64,000 nt of DNA from Acidovorax sp. Leaf191 (lineage in GTDB: Bacteria > Pseudomonadota > Gammaproteobacteria > Burkholderiales > Burkholderiaceae_C), in assembly GCF_001424425.1 (NCBI RefSeq), contig NZ_LMPT01000021.1, forward strand, positions 64,532 to 128,531. Direction: 5' to 3'. A program made the translations under genes and the position numbers. This document shows positions 16,030 to 23,754 of this stretch, one piece after another (within the stretch, counting starts at the first letter, position 1; every line of letters starts with the position of its first letter). A model generated the notes under the pieces. It was given only the letters and a program-made list of their open reading frames with translations, was not told where the DNA came from and did no database searches.

Positions 16030-16857
16030 TTGGTAATTCAGAAAAAGACTGTTGAGCAGGTCGCGCAGAAAGCAAGTATCTGTCTAAAAAATAGAGAGAA
16101 TGTACCGACCGCTCCGCTTTGGCATCTGGGGAAGGCTCAAGTCTTCGGTGTCACAGAGGGTTTTGATTTGGTGCAAAGTACAATTGACTATCTTGCCTGT
16201 AAAGCCAAAATAAACTCCAGTTTTACAGATGATGAAAAAGAATTTTTAGTCAATATTTATGAGGCTTTTTGGTGGGGTGGGAAGTATCTAGGTTTTTCTG
16301 AGGCGGCGCTGCTCGCCAATCATTATGTTCATGGCGGCGGGCATGAGGTTATACTGAATCCATTTGTCTATCGGTATTCTGTTATTGTTCAAGATGCAAT
16401 TGTTGCTTTGAAGAAATATATTTCAAATAGACAAAATACCAATAAATTTTTTGCGATTGCTAAAACGTCTGACGTGGAATTTCAACGTTCCAAATTTGCG
16501 GATCCTCTCCGCTCGCAAAATCGGCATAAACCCACTCAAGGAAACATTGTCACAAATGATGGTACTTTGAAGGCTGAAGAAATCAATGTTCGCTTGAAAT
16601 ATACTGACAACCGTTTTTACTTGATGGCGGCGACTTCGTATCAAAGGAATTTATTCTTCACTCGTTGGAGTGTCAGCAGTCTGTATGACTTTGTTGATTA
16701 TGCCGATGAGCAGGATGATAAAAATATCACCGAAATACCTCTGAATGGTCGGAAATTGCGATTGCCAGATGGGTTGTCTAACCATATGGAAAAGATAGGG
16801 ATTGCAAAGAAATTTTGGTACCGTGTTGAGTGGCATGAGCATTGGAGGGTGGGGTAA
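16030..16857 (+). CDS. Unrecognised AT-rich protein, first gene of island operon
   Basis: 275 residues if started at the TTG at 16030, which has GAGGA at 16017-16021 (8 bases upstream); the frame opens at a GTG at 15952, but those extra 26 codons look like non-coding DNA. Codon use is AT-rich, unlike all neighbours. The N-terminal half is helical (VEQVAQKASICLKN; SSFTDDEKEFLVNIYEAFWW) and includes EAALLANHYVHGGGHEVILN; the C-terminal half is mostly beta (INVRLKYTDNRFYLMAATSY; RWSVSSLYDFVDYADE). No signal peptide or membrane helix. The stop overlaps the next gene (TAATG). An orphan secreted-effector or toxin role is an inference from composition, layout and partner; no family recognised. Confidence 0.7.
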   Translation: MVIQKKTVEQVAQKASICLKNRENVPTAPLWHLGKAQVFGVTEGFDLVQSTIDYLACKAKINSSFTDDEKEFLVNIYEAFWWGGKYLGFSEAALLANHYVHGGGHEVILNPFVYRYSVIVQDAIVALKKYISNRQNTNKFFAIAKTSDVEFQRSKFADPLRSQNRHKPTQGNIVTNDGTLKAEEINVRLKYTDNRFYLMAATSYQRNLFFTRWSVSSLYDFVDYADEQDDKNITEIPLNGRKLRLPDGLSNHMEKIGIAKKFWYRVEWHEHWRVG

Positions 16858-17312
16858 TGCGTTTAATGTTGAAATTATTATTTTTTTTACCTTTGTTGGT
16901 GATCTTGTTGGTAAGTTTCGTTGCTTGGAAATCAAGGTCTGGGCATGAATGCTTCGTGTTTGCGGATTCTTATGTCGAAATTGCTCAGTTAAATATCGAT
17001 GGCCGCAAGCACTATCTATATTCGATGGTCTCAGGATTTCAGGACAAGTCGAGGGGCGTGGCAATTTCAAATGACGTTATTCCTGAAATAATGTGCGATT
17101 ACTCAAGCACTGGTCGTCGAATCAATTTGACAGATATCGAGGAAGGCCAGGCCATAAAAAAACTGGTCATCAGGCGAGTGGCCCCCTCTGACTTTCGGCT
17201 CGACGTCATTTATGGAGGACCGGCGCGAGCCAGTCAATTTCCTGGGATGTCTGGTGTCATCGTTGAGATAGATGGCAAGCCAATCCATCGAATATCACAG
17301 CAGCCGGGGTAA
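16857..17312 (+). CDS. Unrecognised single-helix membrane protein, second gene of island operon
   Basis: 151 residues; the ATG at 16857 overlaps the previous stop and follows GGAGGGTGGGG. Residues 1-26 form one transmembrane helix or uncleaved signal (LMLKLLFFLPLLVILLVSFV); the remaining 125 residues are a probably periplasmic beta-rich domain (CFVFADSYVEIAQLNIDGRK, later GGPARASQFPGMSGVIVEID). AT-rich like its partner. Membrane-anchored periplasmic proteins in this position are often immunity factors for an effector encoded just upstream; that is a hypothesis. Confidence 0.7.
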   Translation: MRLMLKLLFFLPLLVILLVSFVAWKSRSGHECFVFADSYVEIAQLNIDGRKHYLYSMVSGFQDKSRGVAISNDVIPEIMCDYSSTGRRINLTDIEEGQAIKKLVIRRVAPSDFRLDVIYGGPARASQFPGMSGVIVEIDGKPIHRISQQPG

Positions 17313-17320
17313 ACACCCGT

Positions 17321-18229
17321 CTATTGCGCCCGCCCCGCGCATTCCCCCACCACCCAGTCCCTGAATGCCTTCACCAGCGGTGTCTGCGCCCGCGCCTCCG
17401 GGTAGACCAGGTAGTACGCATCGGTGCTGGTCAGCACCTGGTCCGACAGTTCCACCAGGCTGCCGGCTGCCAGCTCCTGCGCGATCAGAAACCGCGGCAG
17501 CAGCGCGGCGCCCAGGTGGGAGACGGCGGCCTGGGCGATCATGGAGAAATGCTCGGACTGCGGCCCGCGCAGCGCCAGCGCGGCCGGGGCGCCCACCAGG
17601 TCGAACCATTCGGCCCACTGCGTGGGGCGGGTGCTTTGCTGCAGCAGCACCACGCGGGTCAGATCCTGCGGGGTGCGGATGGCATGGCGGTCGCGGTAGG
17701 CGGGGCTGCAAACGGGCACGGTTTCTTCGTGCATCAGGTATTCGCACACGGCGCCGGCCCAGTGCGGGGCACCGAAGTGGATGGCCGCGTCGAATGGCGT
17801 GCCCGCAAAGTCGAAGGGCTCGGTGCGGGCCGAGAAGTTGACCATGGCCTCGGGGTGCAGCGCCATGAAGCCCGCCAGCCGCGGGATGAGCCAGCGGGTG
17901 GCCAGGGTGGGCAGCACCGCCAGGTTGAGCAGGCCGTCGGTGCTGGCAAAAGCCATGGCCTTCTGGGTGCTGGCCGACAGTTGCTGCAGCACGGCCTGCA
18001 CGTCGGCGGCGTAGACGCGGCCGGCGTCGGTCAGCACCACGCGCTGGCGCACGCGGTGAAAGAGGGCGGTGCCCAGTTGCTCCTCCAGCTGCCGGATCTG
18101 GCGCGACACGGCGCTTTGTGTGAGGTGCAGTTCCTCGGCAGCGCGCGACACGCTCTGGTGGCGGGCCGCGGCTTCGAAGGCCAGCAGATCGGCGGTGGAG
18201 GGCAGGAAGGAGCGGCGCAGCATGGTCAT
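17321..18229 (-). CDS. LysR-family transcriptional regulator, GcvA-like
   Basis: 302 residues. N-terminal winged helix-turn-helix (HQSVSRAAEELHLTQSAVSR, about 24-43) and a periplasmic-binding-like effector domain (from about 95). ATG at 18229; a second ATG two codons later is possible. The GcvA-like features are the LAVLPTLATRWLIPRL and SEHFSMIAQAAV segments. Divergent from the ALDH gene and probably its activator. Confidence 0.9.
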   Translation of the reverse strand: MTMLRRSFLPSTADLLAFEAAARHQSVSRAAEELHLTQSAVSRQIRQLEEQLGTALFHRVRQRVVLTDAGRVYAADVQAVLQQLSASTQKAMAFASTDGLLNLAVLPTLATRWLIPRLAGFMALHPEAMVNFSARTEPFDFAGTPFDAAIHFGAPHWAGAVCEYLMHEETVPVCSPAYRDRHAIRTPQDLTRVVLLQQSTRPTQWAEWFDLVGAPAALALRGPQSEHFSMIAQAAVSHLGAALLPRFLIAQELAAGSLVELSDQVLTSTDAYYLVYPEARAQTPLVKAFRDWVVGECAGRAQ

Positions 18230-18478
18230 GCGTAGGGGGAATGATGAGCGCCGGCAGGGCGTGGGCTGGCCGCGCCGCTGGCGCTGGCTGGTGGCGCGGC
18301 GGTGGCGCTGGTATTTTCAGGGACTTCATTCTCGAATGTGATCAAGTAGTTCCGTTTTTTTGCTATCCAGCACTGCGGTATTGGCGGATATTGGCGGGCA
18401 TCGGCGCACCTGCGGCATCTTGCGGGCTGCGCCTGTTCATCTTTTTTGTCCTTGTCGTTCCGATCTTTGCGAGCCGCC
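18230..18478. promoter_or_regulatory. Divergent LysR/ALDH control region
   Basis: 249 bases. It contains the palindrome cattc-tc-gaatg at 18327-18338 in an AT-richer part (18313-18362), the best candidate LysR-binding site, and T-rich tracts. No gene seen. Confidence 0.45.
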
Positions 18479-20023
18479 ATGTCCGCCACACCTGCTGCCA
18501 CCTCCCTTGTGTCCGAAGTCGATCAACTGCTGCAACGCCTGGGCGTTTCGCGTGCGGCCTACAGCGGCGGCAGTCTGCCGGTGCGCTCGCCCATCACGGG
18601 CGAGGCGATCGGTGCGGTGCCGGAGGCCTCGCCGGCCCACGCTACGGCCGCCATTGGTCGCGCGCACGCCGCGTTCCAGCTGTGGCGCGATGTGCCTGCG
18701 CCCCGCCGCGGCGAGCTGGTGCGCCTGCTGGGCGAAGAGCTGCGCGCCGCCAAGGCGGACCTGGGCCTGCTCGTGACCATCGAGGCGGGCAAGATCCCGT
18801 CCGAAGGCCTGGGCGAAGTGCAGGAGATGATCGACATCTGCGACTTTGCGGTGGGTCTGTCGCGTCAGCTGTACGGCCTGACGATTGCCACGGAGCGCCC
18901 CGGCCATCGCATGATGGAAACCTGGCACCCGCTGGGGGTGTGCGGCGTGATCTCGGCCTTCAATTTCCCGGTGGCCGTGTGGTCCTGGAATGCGGCGCTG
19001 GCGCTGGTGTGCGGTGATTCGGTGGTGTGGAAGCCGTCTGAAAAGACCCCCCTCACGGCCCTGGCCACGCACGCCATTGCGCAGCGCGCGGTGGCCCGCT
19101 TCAACGCAGCCGGTGGCGGCGCACCCGAAGGCCTGCTGGAGCTGCTCATCGGCCAGCGCGACATCGGCGAAGAGCTGGTGGACGATGCCCGCGTGCCGGT
19201 GCTGTCGGCCACGGGCTCCACCGCCATGGGCCGCGCGGTCGGGCCGCGCCTGGCGGCGCGCTTTGCACGCGGCATTCTGGAGCTGGGCGGCAACAACGCC
19301 GCCATCGTGGCCCCCTCGGCCGACCTGGACCTGGCGCTGCGCGGCATTGCGTTCGCTGCCATGGGCACGGCGGGCCAGCGCTGCACCACGCTGCGCCGCC
19401 TGTTCGTGCACGAGAGCATCTACGACCAGCTGGTGCCCCAGCTGGCCAAGGTGTACGCCAACGTGCAGGTGGGCGACCCCCGCGCGGCCGGCACCCTGGT
19501 GGGCCCGCTGATCGACCGCCAGGCTTTCGACGGCATGCAAAAGGCCCTGGAGCAAAGCCGCGCACTGGGCGCCACGGTGCACGGCGGTGGCCGCGTGGAA
19601 GGCATTGGCGGTGCCGACGCGCACTACGTGCGCCCCGCGCTGGTGGAGCTGAAGGCGCACGAAGGCCCGGCCCTGCACGAGACCTTTGCGCCCATCCTGT
19701 ACGTGGTGCGCTACAGCACGCTCGATGAAGCCATCGCGATGAACAACGCGGTGGGCGCCGGCCTGTCGTCGTCGATCTTCACGCTCAATGTGCGCGAGGC
19801 CGAGCAGTTCATGTCGGCCGCCGGCTCGGACTGCGGCATCGCCAATGTGAACATCGGGCCCAGCGGTGCCGAGATCGGTGGCGCGTTCGGCGGCGAGAAG
19901 GAAACCGGTGGCGGGCGCGAGGCCGGGTCGGACAGCTGGAAGGCCTACATGCGCCGCGCGACCAACACCATCAACTACTCCACGGCGCTGCCGCTGGCGC
20001 AAGGTGTGACGTTCGATGTGTGA
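18479..20023 (+). CDS. amaB: ALDH7-family aldehyde dehydrogenase (piperideine-6-carboxylate / aminoadipate-semialdehyde dehydrogenase)
   Basis: 514 residues from the ATG at 18479. Catalytic Cys302 (TAGQRCTTLRR) and Glu268 (GILELGGNNA) are present; the ELGGNNA variant and the C-terminal segment NVNIGPSGAEIGGAFGGEKE are hallmarks of the antiquitin/ALDH7 group. That family oxidises alpha-aminoadipate semialdehyde in lysine or pipecolate breakdown, using NAD(P)+. The name amaB follows the Pseudomonas enzyme, which it resembles from memory. Leads a rightward cluster with a FAD oxidase, binding protein, aminotransferase and ThDP enzyme. Confidence 0.85.
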   Translation: MSATPAATSLVSEVDQLLQRLGVSRAAYSGGSLPVRSPITGEAIGAVPEASPAHATAAIGRAHAAFQLWRDVPAPRRGELVRLLGEELRAAKADLGLLVTIEAGKIPSEGLGEVQEMIDICDFAVGLSRQLYGLTIATERPGHRMMETWHPLGVCGVISAFNFPVAVWSWNAALALVCGDSVVWKPSEKTPLTALATHAIAQRAVARFNAAGGGAPEGLLELLIGQRDIGEELVDDARVPVLSATGSTAMGRAVGPRLAARFARGILELGGNNAAIVAPSADLDLALRGIAFAAMGTAGQRCTTLRRLFVHESIYDQLVPQLAKVYANVQVGDPRAAGTLVGPLIDRQAFDGMQKALEQSRALGATVHGGGRVEGIGGADAHYVRPALVELKAHEGPALHETFAPILYVVRYSTLDEAIAMNNAVGAGLSSSIFTLNVREAEQFMSAAGSDCGIANVNIGPSGAEIGGAFGGEKETGGGREAGSDSWKAYMRRATNTINYSTALPLAQGVTFDV

Positions 20024-20179
20024 CCTTGCGTTCCCCCTGAGTCGCCTGCGGCGCCTTCCCCCGAAGGGGGACGCCGCCAGCGCGGCGGGGCGGCCCTTGC
20101 GCGGCGGCCGCTGGCCCACGCCGCGCCAGTCGTGAAGCCCCATCGGCAAACTCACTGTTGTAGCGTGTGAACGGTACCC
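20024..20179. repeat. GC-rich palindromic spacer after the ALDH gene
   Basis: Nested inverted repeats (gccttcccccgaagggggac; gccgccagcgcggcgg) form a strong potential stem-loop in the mRNA between the ALDH and FAD oxidase genes. No T-run, so rather a processing or attenuating structure than a terminator. The style resembles the spacer at 7701-7795. Confidence 0.45.
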
Positions 20180-21370
20180 ATGGCCTCTGATTCCTCTCAC
20201 TTCGTCATCATCGGCGGCGGCGTCATCGGCAGTGCCATCGCGTACTTCCTCACGCTGCAGCAGCCGGGCTGCGCGGTGGTGGTCGTCGAGCGGGACCCGA
20301 CCTATGCGCGCGCATCGTCCGCGCTGTCGGCCAGCTCCATCCGCCAGCAATTTTCTACCGACATCAATGTTCAGATCTCGGCCTACGGCATCGGCTTTCT
20401 GCGCCATGTGAACACGCTGCTCGCCTGCAACGGCGATGCGCCGGATGTGGGCCTGCACGAGGGCGGCTATCTGTACCTGGCTACCGCGGCCGGCGAGGCC
20501 ACGCTGCGCGAGAACCATGCGCTGCAAAAGCGGCACGGCGCTGATGTGGCGCTGCTCAGCCCGCAGCAGCTGTCCGGGCGCTTTCCGTGGCTGGCACTGC
20601 AGGACGTGGTGCTGGGGTCGCTCGGGCTGTCGGGCGAGGGCTGGTTCGACGGCTACCTGCTGCTGACCGCGCTGCGCAGGAAGGCGCAGAGCCAGGGCGT
20701 GCGCTACGTGGCCGGTGAAGCCGTGGGACTGCAGATGGCCCGCAGCGGCGGCGTGCAGCACGTCACCAGCGTGCAACTGAAAAGCGGCGATGCCCTCCCG
20801 TGCAGCTATGCGGTGAATGCCGGCGGCCCCTGGGCGGCGGCCATTGCAGGCTGGGCAGGCATCGACCTGCCCGTGGTGGGCAAGCGCCGCACGGTGTTCC
20901 ACCTGGCCAGCCCTGCGGCGCTGCCGGGCTGTCCGCTGATCATCGACACCAGCGGCATCTGGCTGCGCCCGGAGGGCAAGGGCTTCATCTGCGGCTTTGC
21001 GCCGCAGGCTGGCGACGATGCCGACTTTGCGCCGCTGGAGCCTGAGCACCACGCTTTTGAAGACCACGTGTGGCCGACCTTGGCCGAGCGCATTCCGGGC
21101 TTCGAGGCACTGCGCATGCAGGGCGCCTGGGCGGGCTACTACGAGATGAACACCTTCGATCACAACGCCATCGTGGGCCTGCATCCAGCGTGCGACAACT
21201 TCGTGCTGGCCAACGGGTTCTCGGGCCACGGCCTGCAGCAATGCCCTGCCGTGGGGCGCGGCCTGGCCGAGCTGATGCTGACGGGGCGCTACCAGAGTCT
21301 GGACCTGTCGCCGCTGTCCATCGAGCGCATTGCGCGCAACGAGCCGCTGCTGGAAAAGAACGTGATCTGA
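20180..21370 (+). CDS. FAD-dependent oxidoreductase, DAO/sarcosine-oxidase-like family
   Basis: 396 residues. FAD motif IIGGGVIGSAIAYFLTLQQP (9-28) then ERD; C-terminal FAD contact VLANGFSGHGLQQCPAVGRG. The ASSALSASSIRQQFST segment after the first strand is typical of the DAO branch related to dimethylglycine/sarcosine dehydrogenases. It likely oxidises an amino acid or imino acid upstream of the aldehyde handled by the neighbouring ALDH; if the pathway is lysine/pipecolate breakdown it would be the pipecolate-oxidising step (inference). Confidence 0.8.
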   Translation: MASDSSHFVIIGGGVIGSAIAYFLTLQQPGCAVVVVERDPTYARASSALSASSIRQQFSTDINVQISAYGIGFLRHVNTLLACNGDAPDVGLHEGGYLYLATAAGEATLRENHALQKRHGADVALLSPQQLSGRFPWLALQDVVLGSLGLSGEGWFDGYLLLTALRRKAQSQGVRYVAGEAVGLQMARSGGVQHVTSVQLKSGDALPCSYAVNAGGPWAAAIAGWAGIDLPVVGKRRTVFHLASPAALPGCPLIIDTSGIWLRPEGKGFICGFAPQAGDDADFAPLEPEHHAFEDHVWPTLAERIPGFEALRMQGAWAGYYEMNTFDHNAIVGLHPACDNFVLANGFSGHGLQQCPAVGRGLAELMLTGRYQSLDLSPLSIERIARNEPLLEKNVI

Positions 21371-21557
21371 ATGCACGCCGCAACCCGCAACCCTTGGTCC
21401 TGGATATGCCCCGCGCCGGCGCCCGGCTTCGACAAGCTCAGCCCGAACGGTCGGGGTGAGACCTGAAGCCGGGCGCCTCCCCAAGCGGGACCGCAATACC
21501 TTTTTTCCTTTTCCCTTTTTCCCTTTGCCAACCACAACACCACCGGAGACAACGACC
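21371..21557. repeat. Repeat B half-copy in a 13-bp inverted repeat, then a polypyrimidine leader
   Basis: Repeat B sequence cttcgacaagctcagcccga at 21427-21446 sits inside a perfect 13-bp inverted repeat, ggcgcccggcttc (21418-21430) and gaagccgggcgcc (21465-21477). A T/C-only stretch follows (about 21500-21527), then CCGGAG before the next start. The hairpin may set the expression of the binding protein relative to the enzymes. Confidence 0.55.
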
Positions 21558-22472
21558 ATGGCAACTTCCCGCACCCCTTTCACCGCGCTCGCCGCAGGCC
21601 TGACCCTGGCCTTCGCCACCTTGGCGCCCGCACACGCGCAGACACCCGCCACCCCCACGCTGGAGAAGATCAAGGCATCGGGCAAGGCCGTGCTGGGCGT
21701 GCGCGAGACCTCGCCACCCATGGCTTACGCGCTGGGCGCGAATGAAAGGTACGTGGGCTACCACGTGGAGCTGTGCGAACGCGTGCTGAAAGAAATCGTG
21801 CCCGACGCCAAGCTCGAATACATGGCCGTCACCGCGCAGAACACGCTGCCCCTGGTGCAGAACGGCACGCTCGACATCGGCTGCGGCCCCACCACCAACA
21901 ACACCGCGCGCCAGCAGCAGGTGGCCTTTGCGGTGACGACCTATGTGAGCGAGGTGCGCATGGCGGTGCGCAAGGATTCGGACCTGAAGTCCATCAGCCA
22001 GTTGGGCAACCGCACGATCGCGGCGTCCACCGGCACCACAGCCGTGCAGCTGCTGCGCAAGCAGGAGCGCACACTGGGCGCACCCGTCAAGACGGTGTTG
22101 GGCAAGGACCACCACGAGAGCTTCATGCTGCTCGAATCCGGCCGCGCCGATGCCTTCGTGCTGGACGACAACCTGCTGGCGGGCCTGATCTCCAACTCCA
22201 AGGACCCGTCGGCCTACCGCATCGTGGGTGAGCCGCTGGGCGCCGAGCCGATCGCGCTGCTGTTCCGCAAGGACGACCCCACCTTCAAGGCTGCGGTGGA
22301 CGGCGTGCTCACGCGCCTGATGCAAAGCGGCGAGATGGAAAAAATCTACACCAAGTGGTTCGTGAACCCCATTCCGCCCAAGAACATGAGCCTGAACCTG
22401 CCGCTGGGCACCACGCTGCGCCAGCTGTTCGCCACGCCCAACGACAAGCCCCTGGAGTCCTACCAGCAATGA
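21558..22472 (+). CDS. Amino-acid ABC transporter substrate-binding protein, GltI-like
   Basis: 304 residues; GGAGA precedes the ATG at 21558. Signal peptide about 1-28 (APAHAQ). Two-lobe polar amino-acid binding protein: RETSPPMAYALGANERYVGY, DIGCGPTTNNTARQQQVAFA, and STGTTAVQLLRK for carboxylate contact, all close to glutamate/aspartate-type binding proteins. No permease or ATPase gene is nearby, so it must share a transporter encoded elsewhere. Its stop overlaps the aminotransferase start. Confidence 0.87.
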   Translation: MATSRTPFTALAAGLTLAFATLAPAHAQTPATPTLEKIKASGKAVLGVRETSPPMAYALGANERYVGYHVELCERVLKEIVPDAKLEYMAVTAQNTLPLVQNGTLDIGCGPTTNNTARQQQVAFAVTTYVSEVRMAVRKDSDLKSISQLGNRTIAASTGTTAVQLLRKQERTLGAPVKTVLGKDHHESFMLLESGRADAFVLDDNLLAGLISNSKDPSAYRIVGEPLGAEPIALLFRKDDPTFKAAVDGVLTRLMQSGEMEKIYTKWFVNPIPPKNMSLNLPLGTTLRQLFATPNDKPLESYQQ

Positions 22473-23710
22473 ACGCCGCCCTCCCTGCCGCAGCCCTCCC
22501 TGCCACCGCCTTCCGCGCGGCCGACCGCATCAGCGCCATCGGTGTGTCGGACATCGTGCGCATCACGCAGGCCGCCAATGAATTGAAGCGCCAGGGCCAG
22601 CCCGTGATCGTGCTGGGCCTGGGCGAGCCGGACTTCGACACGCCCGTGCACATCCAGGAGGCTGCGCAGCGCGCCATGGCGCGGGGCGACACGCACTACA
22701 CCGTGCTCGACGGCACGCCGGAGCTCAAGGCTGCCATCCAGCTCAAGTTCCGCCGCGACAACGGCCTGGATTTCGCCACGAACGAGATCACCGTGGGCGC
22801 CGGTGCCAAGCAGGTCATCTACAACGCGCTGATGGCCAGCCTGAACCCCGGCGACGAGGTGATCCTGCCCGCGCCGTACTGGACCTCGTACGCCGACATG
22901 GTGCTGATCGCCGGTGGCGTGCCCGTGGTGGTGCCGTGCAGCGAAGACAACGGCTTTCGCATCACGGCGCAAGAGCTCGATGCGGCCATCACGCCGCGCA
23001 CGCGCTGGGTGTTCATCAACTCGCCGTCCAACCCCAGCGGCACGGCCTACAGCGCCGAGCAACTGCGGCCCCTCCTGGAAGTGGTGCTGCGCCACCCGCA
23101 GGTGTGGGTGCTGGCGGACGACATCTACGAGCACATCCTGTACGACGGCCATGCGTTTGCCACGCCGGTGGCGGTGCTGCCTGCGCTGCGGGACCGCACG
23201 CTCACGGTGAACGGCGTGTCCAAGTCGTACGCCATGACGGGCTGGCGCATCGGCTACGGCGCGGGTCCGCGCGCGCTGATCGCGGCCATGGCGGTGGTGC
23301 AGAGCCAGGCGACGTCGTGCGCGTCGTCCATCAGCCAGGCCGCGGCGGTGGCGGCGCTCACCGGCCCGCAGGACATCGTGGCCGAGCGCTGCCGCGAGTT
23401 CCAGGCGCGGCGCGACCTGGTGGTGGCATCGCTCAACGCATCGCCGGGCTTGCGCTGCCGCGTGCCCGAGGGGGCGTTCTACACCTTTGCCAGCTGCGAA
23501 GGCGTGCTGGGCCGCACCACACCGGGCGGCGCGCTGCTGCGCACGGACGCCGATTTTTGCGACTACCTGCTGCGCGAGTTCCACGTGGCCGTGGTGCCGG
23601 GCAGCGTGCTGGGGCTGGCGCCGTATTTCCGTATCTCGTACGCTGCCAGCATGGCTGATCTGCAAGAGGCCTGCGCACGCATCCGCCGTGCGTGCGAGGC
23701 GCTGCGTTGA
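22469..23710 (+). CDS. Class I/II PLP-dependent aminotransferase (aspartate aminotransferase-like)
   Basis: 413 residues; ATGA overlap with the binding-protein gene. The PLP lysine is Lys252 (VSKSYAMTGWRIGY); Asn188 (NSPSNPSG) and the LADDIYEHILYDG strand complete the cofactor site. Pattern of subgroup I-gamma aspartate aminotransferases, which take many amino acids. Likely removes the amino group from the imported amino acid or a catabolic intermediate. Confidence 0.88.
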   Translation: MNAALPAAALPATAFRAADRISAIGVSDIVRITQAANELKRQGQPVIVLGLGEPDFDTPVHIQEAAQRAMARGDTHYTVLDGTPELKAAIQLKFRRDNGLDFATNEITVGAGAKQVIYNALMASLNPGDEVILPAPYWTSYADMVLIAGGVPVVVPCSEDNGFRITAQELDAAITPRTRWVFINSPSNPSGTAYSAEQLRPLLEVVLRHPQVWVLADDIYEHILYDGHAFATPVAVLPALRDRTLTVNGVSKSYAMTGWRIGYGAGPRALIAAMAVVQSQATSCASSISQAAAVAALTGPQDIVAERCREFQARRDLVVASLNASPGLRCRVPEGAFYTFASCEGVLGRTTPGGALLRTDADFCDYLLREFHVAVVPGSVLGLAPYFRISYAASMADLQEACARIRRACEALR

Positions 23711-23754
23711 CCCGCTGTTTTTCTTGTTTGATTTCTCGTTCCGGACCTTTTGAT

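Noticed and set aside
18437-21721. 1094-codon open frame on the minus strand
   Set aside because: It runs antisense through the ALDH and FAD-oxidase genes and their spacer. Both of those have intact catalytic motifs; the antisense product is low-complexity His/Arg/Ala-rich, a typical GC-rich shadow.
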